This document shows positions 13,840-22,855 of a DNA stretch of 25,402 bases, piece after piece. Source of the stretch: Phocaeicola_A sp964444735 (GTDB lineage: Bacteria; Bacteroidota; Bacteroidia; Bacteroidales; Bacteroidaceae); contig CAYUIJ010000027.1 in NCBI GenBank assembly GCA_964444735.1, forward strand, positions 1 through 25,402. The letters are read 5' to 3'. Numbering within the stretch: position 1 is the stretch's first letter; each line of letters begins with the position of its first letter. The position numbers and the translations under genes are program-made. Under the pieces are notes generated by a model, which was not told the DNA's origin, made no database searches, and saw only the letters and a list, made by a program, of their open reading frames with translations.

Positions 13840-16146
13840 ATGGTAAAGATAACAAAAGAAGCGGCATTGCTTTATCACTCGCAAGGGAAGCCCGGAAAAA
13901 TAGAAGTCGTTCCCACCAAGCCTTACCGCACACAGACTGATTTGTCACTGGCATATTCTCCAGGAGTGGCCGTGCCGTGTCTTGAAATCGAAAAAGACCC
14001 TCATAAAGCTTACGACTATACGGCAAAAGGAAACCTGGTAGCCGTTATATCAAACGGTACGGCCGTGCTCGGACTGGGCAATATCGGATCCCTGAGCGGA
14101 AAGCCTGTAATGGAAGGCAAGGGGCTTCTGTTCAAGATCTATGCCGGTATCGACGTGTTTGACATCGAAATCAACGAAACCGACCCCGATAGGTTCATCA
14201 AAGCCGTAAAGGCAATATCCCCCACATTCGGAGGCATCAACCTGGAAGACATCAAAGCTCCGGAATGCTTTGAGATAGAACGCCGCTTGAAAGAAGAGCT
14301 GGACATCCCTGTCATGCACGATGACCAGCACGGTACGGCCATCATCTCCTCGGCCGGACTGCTGAACGCGCTCGAAGTGGCAGGAAAAAAGATCGGGCAA
14401 GTGCGCATTGTAGTAAACGGAGCCGGAGCATCGGCCATTTCATGTACCAGGCTGTATGTCGCTTTGGGAGCACGCCGCGAAAATATCCTTATGCTTGACA
14501 GCAAGGGAGTAATCACTTCAGACCGTGAAGACCTGAGCGAGGGGAAACGTTTCTTCGCAACCGAACGCCGTGACGTACATACGCTGGCCGAAGCCATTAA
14601 GGGAGCAGACGTGTTTTTGGGATTGTCAAAAGGCAACGTGCTCAGCCAGGACATGATTCGCAGCATGGCCGAAAAGCCCATTGTATTCGCGCTGGCCAAT
14701 CCGACTCCAGAAATATCATACGAAGATGCCAAGAATTCACGCCCCGACATATTGATTTCAACCGGACGTTCCGATTATCCGAACCAGATTAACAACGTTA
14801 TCGGGTTTCCGTATATCTTCCGTGGTGCGTTAGACACTCATGCCCGCGCCATCAACGAAGAAATGAAACTGGCGGCAGTATACGCCATTGCCAATCTGGC
14901 CAAACAGCCTGTACCGGATGTTGTCAACGAGGCTTACCACGTGAACAACTTCACATTCGGCCCTGACTATTTCATCCCCAAACCGGTCGATCCCCGCCTG
15001 ATTACCGAGGTATCGGCTGCCGTGGCCAAAGCAGCCATTGAATCAGGAGTGGCACGCAAGAAAATAACCGACTGGAATGCATACAAGACTCACCTGCGCG
15101 AACTGATGGGACAGGAAAGCAAGCTTACCAGACAGCTGTATGAAACAGCACGACATAGCCCACAACGTGTAGTATTTGCCGAAGGGACTCATCCCAATAT
15201 GCTGAAAGCTGCCGTTGAAGCCAAAGCCGAAGGAATATGTCATCCTATATTATTAGGCAATGAGGGAAAAATTCACAAACTGGCCAAAGAGCTTGATTTG
15301 AATCTTGAGGGAGTCGAGATAGTAAACCTTCGTCACGACTGTCAGGCAGAACGCCGTGAACGTTACGCACATATCTTGGCAGAAAAGCGCGGACGTGAAG
15401 GGGCAACCTTTGAAGAAGCCAATGACAAGATGTTTGAACGCAACTACTTCGGTATGATGATGGTCGAGACCGGAGAAGCCGATGCTTTCATCACCGGGTT
15501 GTATACCCGCTATTCAAACACCATCAAGGTCGCAAAAGAAGTAATCGGCATACAGCCCGGATTCAAGCATTTCGGAACCATGCACATCCTGAACTCCAAG
15601 AAAGGAACGTATTTTCTGGCCGATACACTTATCAACCGCCATCCAGACGCAGACATACTTATAGACATCGCCAGACTGGCACGCCGCACAGTTGAGTTCT
15701 TCAACCAGACTCCGGTTATGGCCATGCTTTCCTATTCCAACTTCGGATCAGACGCCATAGGTAGTCCGGCTAAAGTACACGACGCGGTTGAATACATGCA
15801 AACGCACTATCCGGAACTGGCCATTGACGGTGAAATGCAAGTAAACTTTGCCATGAACCGGGAATTGCGTGACAGCAAATATCCGTTTACCCGCCTGAAA
15901 GGAAAAGATGTCAACACACTGGTATTTCCGAACCTGAGTTCGGCAAACTCTGCATATCAGTTGATACAGGCCATGAGCGAGACCGAAATGATAGGTCCAA
16001 TCCAGATGGGATTGAACAAACCTATCCATTTTACCGACTTTGAAAGCTCCGTGCGAGACATTGTGAACATTACGGCAGTAGCCGTAATAGACGCAATTGT
16101 TGATAAGAAGAAAATGAAAAGGCAGATAAGCTCATGCAAGAATTAG
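13840..16146 (+). CDS. maeB: NADP-type malic enzyme with a phosphotransacetylase-like C-terminal half
   Basis: This enzyme decarboxylates malate to pyruvate and yields NADPH in the cytoplasm. The 768-residue protein has the two-part MaeB layout. The malic enzyme part (about 1-425) has the catalytic Y39 in AYSPGVA, K94 in GKPVMEGKG, the metal-binding MHDDQHGT at 159-166 and the dinucleotide motif GAGASA at 194-199. The second part (about 430-768) resembles phosphate acetyltransferase, for example VVFAEGTHPNMLKAA and FPNLSSANSAYQL. In other bacteria this half has no transferase activity and mediates acetyl-CoA control of the enzyme. The length matches the family. It is probably transcribed alone, and faces the 16502-16999 gene. 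Confidence 0.95.
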   Translation: MVKITKEAALLYHSQGKPGKIEVVPTKPYRTQTDLSLAYSPGVAVPCLEIEKDPHKAYDYTAKGNLVAVISNGTAVLGLGNIGSLSGKPVMEGKGLLFKIYAGIDVFDIEINETDPDRFIKAVKAISPTFGGINLEDIKAPECFEIERRLKEELDIPVMHDDQHGTAIISSAGLLNALEVAGKKIGQVRIVVNGAGASAISCTRLYVALGARRENILMLDSKGVITSDREDLSEGKRFFATERRDVHTLAEAIKGADVFLGLSKGNVLSQDMIRSMAEKPIVFALANPTPEISYEDAKNSRPDILISTGRSDYPNQINNVIGFPYIFRGALDTHARAINEEMKLAAVYAIANLAKQPVPDVVNEAYHVNNFTFGPDYFIPKPVDPRLITEVSAAVAKAAIESGVARKKITDWNAYKTHLRELMGQESKLTRQLYETARHSPQRVVFAEGTHPNMLKAAVEAKAEGICHPILLGNEGKIHKLAKELDLNLEGVEIVNLRHDCQAERRERYAHILAEKRGREGATFEEANDKMFERNYFGMMMVETGEADAFITGLYTRYSNTIKVAKEVIGIQPGFKHFGTMHILNSKKGTYFLADTLINRHPDADILIDIARLARRTVEFFNQTPVMAMLSYSNFGSDAIGSPAKVHDAVEYMQTHYPELAIDGEMQVNFAMNRELRDSKYPFTRLKGKDVNTLVFPNLSSANSAYQLIQAMSETEMIGPIQMGLNKPIHFTDFESSVRDIVNITAVAVIDAIVDKKKMKRQISSCKN

Positions 16147-16501
16147 GTGCTTATGATGAACCGGACGGCAACCTGATGAAGTGGTTTTTACAGGAATATT
16201 ATGTTTTGTATTTAACAGCCAGGCAGAAATGTATTGCAAAAAACTTTGCTGTGTAATCATTTGAAAGCCAATAGCCGTCATTATACCCTTTCACAATCCG
16301 GTTCCGGTTGGCCATAATGAGACATTACTATGTTTGAGTTCGGAATTATCCCCTTTAAGGTTGTGCGCCAAGTGTCATGCAGCCTACTGAGTTACGGACC
16401 GTCATTAAAAGCTGTAGTCGAACACTTTTGCAAGTCGTAAGCCAATATGTCAGGAAACAGCAAGATTAAAGCGGATAATTCCGTAGATAAATTGAGAACG
16501 G
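16147..16501. other. spacer between convergent genes, containing dispersed repeat copy A
   Basis: I find no gene. The most notable content is repeat copy A (16224-16350). CGGA/TCCG near 16472-16483 forms only a very short hairpin, and no convincing terminator for maeB or for the converging gene is visible. Confidence 0.55.
16224..16350. repeat. dispersed intergenic repeat, copy A
   Basis: This stretch aligns with 25106-25226 in the same orientation. Shared blocks are CAGAAATRTATTGCAAAA, then TAATCA, the identical 14-mer GAAAGCCAATAGCC (16263-16276), CCGGTTC, TTGGC and CGGAATTA. GCCAAT...GTTGGC can pair here and GCCAAT...ATTGGC in copy B. It lies about 80 nt after maeB. Confidence 0.6.
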
Positions 16502-16999
16502 TTATTCTACAAGTATTGTAGTATTGCTGGCTATTGTTGCGTCAAACTCATAACCGATTTTCATTTCGGCCTTAGACCCGCAAGGAAAGGGTAATAAGGT
16601 CAAGCAAAATATGACAACAGACAATGGGGTCCTGTTTTTTCCGGTGATATATACTTCAGAAGATGTAAAGTTTACATTCTCTCCACTTGGAAGAGTTAAA
16701 TAACGAAGTTTGATTCCTAATCTTCCTTTGGTTCCAAAGCATGTCGATCTTTTTGCCTCGTAGACTGTCCCCGTGGCTATGGTTCCTTGTGGAATAGCTA
16801 CAATTTTATCTATGACAACATTTCTGGAAACTCTAAAATCTATCCTTTCTCCTTCACGCACTTTAGAGGCCCTGACATTGCTTATGGCTTCTAAAGGAAC
16901 AATAGTTCCACCTTTAATGACAACTTCTTTCTTCTCTTGGGCAAAGCCCGTTATTGAACAAATAAGCACTGCCAGTAAAAAATAAATTTTTTTCTTCAT
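16502..16999 (-). CDS. exported protein of unknown function
   Basis: This 165-residue protein has a clear signal peptide, MKKKIYFLLAVLICSITGFA, with cleavage before QEKKE. The mature part is mostly beta-prone and basic, with VIPLE-like and IPQGTIATGTVYEAK segments and a Gly-rich KGRLGIKLRYLTLPSGE stretch. A more hydrophobic patch (SVVIFCLTLLPFPCG) occurs near residue 135. The IPQGT...G pattern faintly recalls beta-barrel parts of VirB10-like proteins, but that is not enough to assign a family. It has its own promoter (-7 box 17108-17101), a long structured leader and a C9 tract just upstream. It converges on maeB. Confidence 0.8.
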   Translation of the reverse strand: MKKKIYFLLAVLICSITGFAQEKKEVVIKGGTIVPLEAISNVRASKVREGERIDFRVSRNVVIDKIVAIPQGTIATGTVYEAKRSTCFGTKGRLGIKLRYLTLPSGENVNFTSSEVYITGKNRTPLSVVIFCLTLLPFPCGSKAEMKIGYEFDATIASNTTILVE

Positions 17000-17100
17000 A
17001 ATTATTTAATGTTTAAGGTCGGGTTCTGTCCATTCTTTTACGTTGCCCCGGACAAGACAGCAGAACCCTTTGTCTGCCTGTCCCCGGACGTTTTGTTTTA
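17000..17100 (-). promoter_or_regulatory. structured 5' leader of the 16502-16999 gene
   Basis: The predicted transcript starts near 17094 and has about 95 nt of leader. GGGTTCTG (17021-17028) and CAGAACCC (17061-17068) are perfect complements, with a smaller GTCC/GGAC pairing possible inside. The 8-mer CCCCGGAC occurs twice, at 17046-17053 and 17082-17089. This could be an RNA control element; no riboswitch class is recognised. Confidence 0.4.
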
Positions 17101-17131
17101 CAAAGTTAGCGTTTTTCCATTACCCCCCCCC
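17101..17131 (-). promoter_or_regulatory. promoter of the 16502-16999 gene with an upstream G9/C9 tract
   Basis: On the minus strand TAACTTTG runs from 17108 to 17101. The expected -33 position, about 20 nt upstream, falls at the edge of nine Cs on the plus strand (17123-17131). Changes in tract length would alter what sits at the -33 position. Confidence 0.5.
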
Positions 17132-17561
17132 GTTTAATATAATTTAACCCATGAACGCAATATTTGTTAATTTATTTAACATTGCACGGATTCGTTAATT
17201 GACAGGCACTCACACAAAAGGCATTGTCTGGCATATTTTTCCGGAATCCGGTACATTCATCTTTCTTTTCATACAATGCCAGAAAACAGGCTTGGGGTTT
17301 CCTATTTGAATTTCAGTCAAATGACACGACCCGTCAAAAAAGAACCGGGCTGCTTCCCACCCCGCACCCGTTTCTGGATCTGGTCCTGATGCCGGCAATG
17401 GGGCTGTTCCCCCAATCCGGAACGGCCATGTCTGTCCCGCATTCTGCCCCTTCCAATATCCGGGTACCGTTGACAGGATGCTCTTCTGGCAAACGGGCAT
17501 TGCTTCTCCCTGCCCCGCACTGCCAACAATAGGTGTCCGGAACCATACTTCACAAACAAAC

Positions 17562-17599
17562 CGCACCCCGGAAGTTTTGTGCCTGACTTCCAGGGTGCG
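17562..17599. terminator. hairpin downstream of the DUF349 gene
   Basis: CGCACCCCGGAAGT (17562-17575) pairs with ACTTCCAGGGTGCG (17586-17599) with one mismatch and a 10-nt loop. It is second in line after the DUF349 gene on the minus strand, followed there by GGTTTGTTTG. It may act as a backup terminator. Confidence 0.5.
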
Positions 17600-17609
17600 A
17601 TTCAGTTTT

Positions 17610-17633
17610 AAAAAAGGACAGCCTCTTTTTTTA
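17610..17633 (-). terminator. terminator of the DUF349 gene
   Basis: Read on the minus strand, an A-rich run, GAGG, a CTGT loop and CC lead into TTTTTT (17615-17610). The stem has one mismatch. It sits about 20 nt after the stop codon. Confidence 0.55.
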
Positions 17634-17650
17634 TAATTCCTTTCCGATTC

Positions 17651-19513
17651 CTATTTCATAGACTCATCTATCATATTAATTTTTTGCACAAGCAATTCCA
17701 AATCGGCTTTCAGCTTCTCAACCTTATGATTTATTTCAGAAACCAAGCTGTTGCCTTTTTTTGAAGAGGTTGTCAAGAACCCGAGATTATTTTCATAAGT
17801 CTGTATCTTGCTCTTCATATTCTCATATTGCCAAACCAACTTCTCACGTTCACGATACAAGTTATCAGCCTCACTGCCGGCTCCGTCTTTAATATTTGAT
17901 TTAAAGTCATCCAATTTACGCTGCGCAGAGGAAAGATTCAGCTTATCATACAAAGCATCTACAACACCATGAAACTCCTTATATATTCTATCTTTCTCCT
18001 CAAAGGGAACAAAACCAATGGAATTCCATTCTTTTACAGCTTCTTTTACTTCTTTTTCAATATCCGCAGCCGTATCCTCTTCACAATTCAATTTTTTCAA
18101 GTTCTCAATGATTTCTTTTTTCTTGCTGAAATTTTCCAATTCAGCAGAATGCTGTGAAAAAACAGCTTTCTTCTTTTGCTCGAAGAAATAATCACAAGCC
18201 GAAATAAAGCGTTTCCACACTGCATCCGAATATTTCTTCTGCACCGGACCTATCGTTTTCCACTCTTTCTGCAGCTTGATCAGCTTATCAGACGTTTCTT
18301 TCCAGTCCGTACTGTCTTTCATTGCCTCAGCCTGCTCACACAATGCCTTTTTCTTTTCTAAATTGGCAACCAGCCTTTTTTTTAACGTTTTAAAGTATTC
18401 ACTCTTTCGTTTAAAGAAATCATCGCATGCCGTTCTGAATCTTTCAAAAATCTTCACATTCATCTTTTGAGGAGCAAAGCCTATAGTTTTCCATCTGCTT
18501 TGCAAAGCCAGAATTTCCTGAGTCTTGTTTTCCCAGTCGGCAAACGTTTTCAGCTTATCATATTCTGTAGCCTCAACAATCTCACAAATAACTGTTTTTT
18601 GGTCAAGATTCAGCTGCTCATTTTCTTTCAGTTGCTCAAAATGCTGCTGATGCCTGCGGTTCACTGCCGTAGAGGCAGCCTTAAAGCGGGCCCATATGCT
18701 GTCACGCAAATCTTTCGCCACAGGTCCCGTATCACGGAATTCCTGATGCAATTTCTGAAGCTGATGAAAAGCAGAGACCACATCCGGTTCTTCTGCCAAA
18801 CGTTCTGCGGCCTCACATAAACGGGTTTTTATTTCCAAGTTCTTTTTGAAATCATATTCACGGAACTCATTATTCAGCTTCAGGATATCATAAAACACTT
18901 CCACATTATGCTGATAATTATTCCATAACTCATTCACTTTTGTCACAGGAATTAATTTTATGCTATTCCATTCTTGCTGCAATTGTTTGAATTCATTATA
19001 ATTTCTGTTTGCGTCTTCAGGACTCTCAATCAATGCCTTCAGCTTTTCTATTATGGCCAGCTTTTTCTGGAGATTTTCCTCTTTATGCTGTTCTTGCACC
19101 GCAAGCAGCTCGTTACGTCTCTCCTTAATCTCTTTCATGACCGCTTTATAAGCATTTTCTTCCGGATCAGGCTGAGGAACAAAATCGCTTTCTTCACCTC
19201 CATTTTCCACAAACGTTTTTTTCGCAGACTCTATCTCCGCCTTATGCAGCTTATAGAAATTCTGCTTCAGGAAATCAAGCTCGGCCTTATTGATACTATC
19301 TGTATCCCGGGACAATTCCTTCAAACGTTCTATAACTTCGGCCTTGGAAGACTTTTGTTCAAAAACCGTAGCCTTTTCATTCTTCATATCCGCATTTTCT
19401 ACTGAAGACATTTGAGAAGTCTCTTCTGATCCTGCTTCTCTTGCGCGTTCGTCCAATGCCTCTGAACTTAGGGTAACATTGGTTTCATGAGAGTCCGTCA
19501 TTGTTGAAAGCAT
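17651..19513 (-). CDS. DUF349 repeat protein
   Basis: This 620-residue, highly charged, alpha-helical protein has five DUF349 repeats. Their W-x-x-(I/T)-G-x-x-P-like cores fall near residues 182, 259, 341, 418 and 496, a period of about 77-82. One copy reads WKTIGPVQKKYSDAVWKRF. The N-terminal 120 residues are acidic and low in complexity, and the last 75 or so (about 545-620) look like a coiled coil. There is no signal peptide or membrane segment, so it is probably cytoplasmic. The biochemical role of DUF349 proteins is not established. The start is either the ATG at 19513 or the one at 19501 (MTDSHETN). It appears to be transcribed alone. Confidence 0.92.
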   Translation of the reverse strand: MLSTMTDSHETNVTLSSEALDERAREAGSEETSQMSSVENADMKNEKATVFEQKSSKAEVIERLKELSRDTDSINKAELDFLKQNFYKLHKAEIESAKKTFVENGGEESDFVPQPDPEENAYKAVMKEIKERRNELLAVQEQHKEENLQKKLAIIEKLKALIESPEDANRNYNEFKQLQQEWNSIKLIPVTKVNELWNNYQHNVEVFYDILKLNNEFREYDFKKNLEIKTRLCEAAERLAEEPDVVSAFHQLQKLHQEFRDTGPVAKDLRDSIWARFKAASTAVNRRHQQHFEQLKENEQLNLDQKTVICEIVEATEYDKLKTFADWENKTQEILALQSRWKTIGFAPQKMNVKIFERFRTACDDFFKRKSEYFKTLKKRLVANLEKKKALCEQAEAMKDSTDWKETSDKLIKLQKEWKTIGPVQKKYSDAVWKRFISACDYFFEQKKKAVFSQHSAELENFSKKKEIIENLKKLNCEEDTAADIEKEVKEAVKEWNSIGFVPFEEKDRIYKEFHGVVDALYDKLNLSSAQRKLDDFKSNIKDGAGSEADNLYREREKLVWQYENMKSKIQTYENNLGFLTTSSKKGNSLVSEINHKVEKLKADLELLVQKINMIDESMK

Positions 19514-19602
19514 TTTAAGAAATATTTTTCCAATTCGTTATTTTCTACAAAATAAAGCAATAAAAATATTATTTCATACTATTTTTTCATATTTTTTGTC
19601 AT

Positions 19603-20949
19603 TTAAGACAATATTTCCGTTATACCCATATAAATCATCATTCCGATAATGTCATTTGTGATGGATATGAATGGCCCGGTAGCTATGGCGGGATCTATTT
19701 TCAATTTTTCCAATGTCATAGGAACCAATGTTCCAAAAATAGAAGCAAACATCACCACTGCGAACAAACTTATGGAAACGGAATATGTAACGGTACTCGT
19801 TGCCCCAAAACGAATAAAATTATAGATATATACCAGCATCGATATAATCGTGGCATTAATCAAGGCGACTACAGATTCTTTGGCAATCTGCTCAAAAGTC
19901 TTCCCTGCATCCAGCGAACTATTAGCCAAGCCTTGTACAACCAAAGCCGATGACTGGGTCCCTACATTTCCTCCCGTTCCGCCGATTAAAGGGATATACA
20001 GGGCCATCTCGGGATGCACGGCAAAAATATTGTCAAAATTACCCAGAATCAAAGAATTGCAGATTCCTCCCATCATCCCGATCAAAAGCCATGGCAAACG
20101 GGCACTCGTCTGCCGGAATACATTGTCGTCTGTCTCGACATCTTGTGATAAGCCTGAGGCCAACTGATAATCACGTTCCGCCTGCTCACGCACCTCATCC
20201 ATCACGTCATCTACCGTAATGCGTCCTACTAACCGTCCGATACTGTCTACAACAGGGACTGCCACAAGGTCGTACTTTTCAATTATCTGCACGACTTCCT
20301 CTACAGGAGTGTCAACATGTACAGAAACCGGCTCTTTCTTCATTACATGCTTTACCTTCGACACAGAAGGACTCGTTATCATTTTCTTCAAGGGAAAGAC
20401 ACCTTGCAAGCGTTCATCATCATCTATGACATAGACATAATATATCTCATCCATTTCCTCAGCTTGCAGCCTCATCTCTTTCAGGCATTCAGGCATACTC
20501 CAGTTCTCATTGACGGTAACCATTTCCGTACCCATCAATCCGCCGGCGGTATCTTCATCATATTTCAACAAGTCGACAATGTCACCGGCCTGTTCTATAT
20601 CCTCAATATGCGATAAGATCTCTTCCTGCTTATCCTCGTCCATCTCACGGATAATGTCAACCGCATCATCCGAATCCATATAGTCAACAAAGCGTTTCGC
20701 AATAGTTTCTGAGGGCATGATGTCCAGATACTTTTTACGGGCATCCTCATCCATTTCTACAAGAACGTCTGCCGCCTTCTCATTATCCAACTGATGAAAG
20801 ATAAAACGGGCTTCGTCCGTATCGAGTTCGCTGCACAATTCCGCAATGTCTGCAGGGTGCAGACCCGTCAGTACGTCTTTAAGCCTGTCTACATCTTTCT
20901 GCCCGATAAGATCTATAACATGATGAGTCAAATCTTTCTCCAATTCCAT
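19603..20949 (-). CDS. mgtE: magnesium transporter MgtE
   Basis: MgtE is an inner-membrane Mg2+ channel gated by cytoplasmic Mg2+. The 448-residue protein has the superhelical N domain (about 15-125), two CBS domains (about 130-255; VHVDTPVEEVVQIIEKYD is one segment) and a five-helix membrane domain. That domain has the signature GGTGGNVGTQSSA and ends with ATGPFISITNDIIGMMIYM. The frame is open upstream to 20979, which would overlap rsmA. I place the start at the ATG at 20949 because a strong Shine-Dalgarno sequence, AAGGAGG, lies about 9 nt before it and the family starts with similar residues. This leaves a 4-nt gap after rsmA and implies translational coupling in one operon. Confidence 0.95.
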   Translation of the reverse strand: MELEKDLTHHVIDLIGQKDVDRLKDVLTGLHPADIAELCSELDTDEARFIFHQLDNEKAADVLVEMDEDARKKYLDIMPSETIAKRFVDYMDSDDAVDIIREMDEDKQEEILSHIEDIEQAGDIVDLLKYDEDTAGGLMGTEMVTVNENWSMPECLKEMRLQAEEMDEIYYVYVIDDDERLQGVFPLKKMITSPSVSKVKHVMKKEPVSVHVDTPVEEVVQIIEKYDLVAVPVVDSIGRLVGRITVDDVMDEVREQAERDYQLASGLSQDVETDDNVFRQTSARLPWLLIGMMGGICNSLILGNFDNIFAVHPEMALYIPLIGGTGGNVGTQSSALVVQGLANSSLDAGKTFEQIAKESVVALINATIISMLVYIYNFIRFGATSTVTYSVSISLFAVVMFASIFGTLVPMTLEKLKIDPAIATGPFISITNDIIGMMIYMGITEILS

Positions 20950-20953
20950 ATAA

Positions 20954-21757
20954 TCACGCCTCCTTCCGCATATTTTCATTCAAGGTCTTCTCTATCTGAT
21001 TAGTCAGCTCAATAAACTCCGTTACAGAAAGCTGTTCCGGACGTCTGCTGAAAATCTCACCTGCATACAGTGAGGAATTTTTTCCTAAAACCGGTTTTAT
21101 AGAATTGCGCAAAGTTTTTCTTCTTTGGTTAAAGGCCGTCTTTACTATCCGTTTAAACATGGCTTCATTGCAACCCAGACTCCGGACACTGTTACGAGTC
21201 ATACGAATCACGGCGCTTTTTACTTTGGGAGGAGGGTCAAAGGCATTCCTGTCAACGGTAAACAGATATTCCACCTTATACCAAGCCTGAATCAGCACAC
21301 TCAGAATCCCGTATGTCCTGCTCCCGGGTCCTGAGGCTATGCGTTCCGCTACCTCTTTCTGAATCATTCCCGTGCAACAAGGGATCAAATCTTTATTCTC
21401 CAGCATCTTGAAAAATATCTGACTGGAAATATTATAAGGATAATTTCCCGTCAAGACAAAAGGTTGTCCTCCGAACAGTCTCCTTAAATCCATTTTTAAG
21501 AAATCATCCTCAATTATATTGTTCTCCAATATCGGGAATTTCTCATGCAAATATGCAACCGACTCAGAATCCAGCTCGACGACTTTTAACTGACGTCTTT
21601 TTTGAACAAGATATTGAGTCAGTACCCCCGTACCTGGACCAACCTCCAGAACAGGAAGTCCCTGACAAGCATCTACCGTACCGGCTATGTTTCGTGCAAT
21701 CTCCAAATTTTTCAAGAAATGCTGTCCGAGAAACTTTTTAGGCTTTACCAGTCTCAT
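20954..21757 (-). CDS. rsmA: 16S rRNA dimethyladenosine methyltransferase
   Basis: RsmA (KsgA) uses S-adenosylmethionine to dimethylate two adjacent adenosines in helix 45 of 16S rRNA, a late checkpoint in small-subunit assembly. The 267-residue protein begins VKPKKFLGQHFLKN and has the SAM-binding GPGTG at 40-44 in LEVGPGTGVLT. The catalytic motif is NYPYNIS from N105, where NLPY is more usual. The C-terminal part has FNQRRKTLRNS, as in the family. It is the first gene of the rsmA-mgtE operon. A -7 box TAAATTTG (21838-21831) gives a start near 21824. The divergent gene at 21871 shares this 113-nt control region. Confidence 0.97.
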   Translation of the reverse strand: MRLVKPKKFLGQHFLKNLEIARNIAGTVDACQGLPVLEVGPGTGVLTQYLVQKRRQLKVVELDSESVAYLHEKFPILENNIIEDDFLKMDLRRLFGGQPFVLTGNYPYNISSQIFFKMLENKDLIPCCTGMIQKEVAERIASGPGSRTYGILSVLIQAWYKVEYLFTVDRNAFDPPPKVKSAVIRMTRNSVRSLGCNEAMFKRIVKTAFNQRRKTLRNSIKPVLGKNSSLYAGEIFSRRPEQLSVTEFIELTNQIEKTLNENMRKEA

Positions 21758-21806
21758 ATCCGTTTACCTTTATGACTAAATTATACGCGGTTTTGTATAT
21801 CCTTAC

Positions 21807-21838
21807 TATCTTTGCAACGTTTGCATCGTGCAAATTTA
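21807..21838. promoter_or_regulatory. divergent -7 boxes between rsmA and the 21871 gene
   Basis: TATCTTTG at 21807-21814 reads towards the 21871 gene on the plus strand. TAAATTTG (21838-21831) reads towards rsmA on the minus strand. Both match TAnnTTTG exactly, but neither has a clear -33 box. Confidence 0.5.
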
Positions 21839-21870
21839 CGCAGTTTTGTATAACATAAAACCATTAATCA

Positions 21871-22851
21871 TTGAAAAAGATACTAAACACATCGCTAAAA
21901 ATCGTTCTCCCCTTCATATTGGGAGGATCTATTTTATACCGCACTTACCGTGATTTTGACCTTTCTAAAATAAAGGATGTCTTCTGGCATCTTAAATGGT
22001 CATGGATGTCGATCTCCCTTCTGTTCGGTATATTGAGCCATGTACTACGCGGTTGGCGATGGAAGCAGACATTAGAGCCCATGGGAGAGCATGCAAAACT
22101 GAATAATTGCGTAAATGCCATATTCGTTTCCTACGCCAGTAACATGATCATCCCGCGTCTTGGAGAAATCACGCGTTGCGGAATACTGTCAAAATATGAC
22201 AGGGTGTCTTTCACCAGGGCATTGGGCACAGTTGTTACAGAAAGACTGATAGACTCCTTATGCGTTCTGCTCATTATCAGCGGAACCTTAATGCTGAATA
22301 TTCATATATTCGATGCCTTTTTTGCAAAAACCGGAAATAAGATTCACTCTGTTTCCGATTTGCTGTTATCCCCGGTTTTATATATAACAGGCGCATCTGC
22401 GGCAGCATTTCTATTGCTTATATACCTCCTCGTTCGAAACTTCACGATATTCAGCCGTATAAAAGGCATTATGGCCAATATATGGGAAGGTGTCATGTCA
22501 TTGCGGCATGTAAGGAACCTGCCGCTCTTTATTTTTTATACCGTTGCCATTTGGGCTTGTTACTTTCTCCATTTCTATCTGACTTTCTATTGTTTCGATT
22601 TTTCTGCCGGTTTAGGATGGGCTGCGGGCTTTGCCATGTTTGCGGGCGGAAGTATTGCGGTCTTGGTCCCCGCTCCGAACGGGGCAGGTCCATGGCACTT
22701 CGCAGTTATATCAATGATGAGTCTTTATGGGGTGTCTTGGGAAAACGCCGGAATTTTTGCTCTAATCGTGCATGGAATTCAAACATTATTAATAATTTTG
22801 TTAGGCATTTACGGATTAGCGGTTTTATTATTCACTAACAAAAAACAATAA
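21871..22851 (+). CDS. flippase-like (lysylphosphatidylglycerol synthase TM-type) membrane protein
   Basis: This 326-residue integral membrane protein has about eight hydrophobic segments. It matches the UPF0104/AglD-like family: SHVLRGWRWKQTLEPM, then FVSYASNMIIPRLGEITRC, VTERLIDSLCVLL, and near the end GGSIAVLVPAPNGAGPWHF. Members are proposed to move or attach lipids and lipid-linked sugars, and the substrate here is unknown. There is no ATG at the front of the frame. The start appears to be TTG at 21871, after an in-frame TAA at 21865, which gives MKKILNTSLK. It ends 4 nt before pepD, so the two genes are co-transcribed. Confidence 0.87.
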   Translation: MKKILNTSLKIVLPFILGGSILYRTYRDFDLSKIKDVFWHLKWSWMSISLLFGILSHVLRGWRWKQTLEPMGEHAKLNNCVNAIFVSYASNMIIPRLGEITRCGILSKYDRVSFTRALGTVVTERLIDSLCVLLIISGTLMLNIHIFDAFFAKTGNKIHSVSDLLLSPVLYITGASAAAFLLLIYLLVRNFTIFSRIKGIMANIWEGVMSLRHVRNLPLFIFYTVAIWACYFLHFYLTFYCFDFSAGLGWAAGFAMFAGGSIAVLVPAPNGAGPWHFAVISMMSLYGVSWENAGIFALIVHGIQTLLIILLGIYGLAVLLFTNKKQ

Positions 22852-22855
22852 TTTT

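Larger units (their letters stand above)
17132..17650. other. gene-less spacer, partly GC-rich
   Basis: From about 17132 to 17220 the DNA is AT-rich. From 17330 to 17530 it is strongly GC-rich and C-rich on the plus strand. Long frames are open on both strands, but their translations look random and match no family I know. Two hairpins close the region (17562-17633). Confidence 0.6.

Noticed and set aside
17210..17566. Frames of 80-118 residues on both strands.
   Set aside because: They overlap each other, have random-looking composition and no family resemblance.
20950..20979. Upstream MgtE start overlapping rsmA.
   Set aside because: A strong Shine-Dalgarno sequence precedes the ATG at 20949, and the extension encodes sequence foreign to MgtE.
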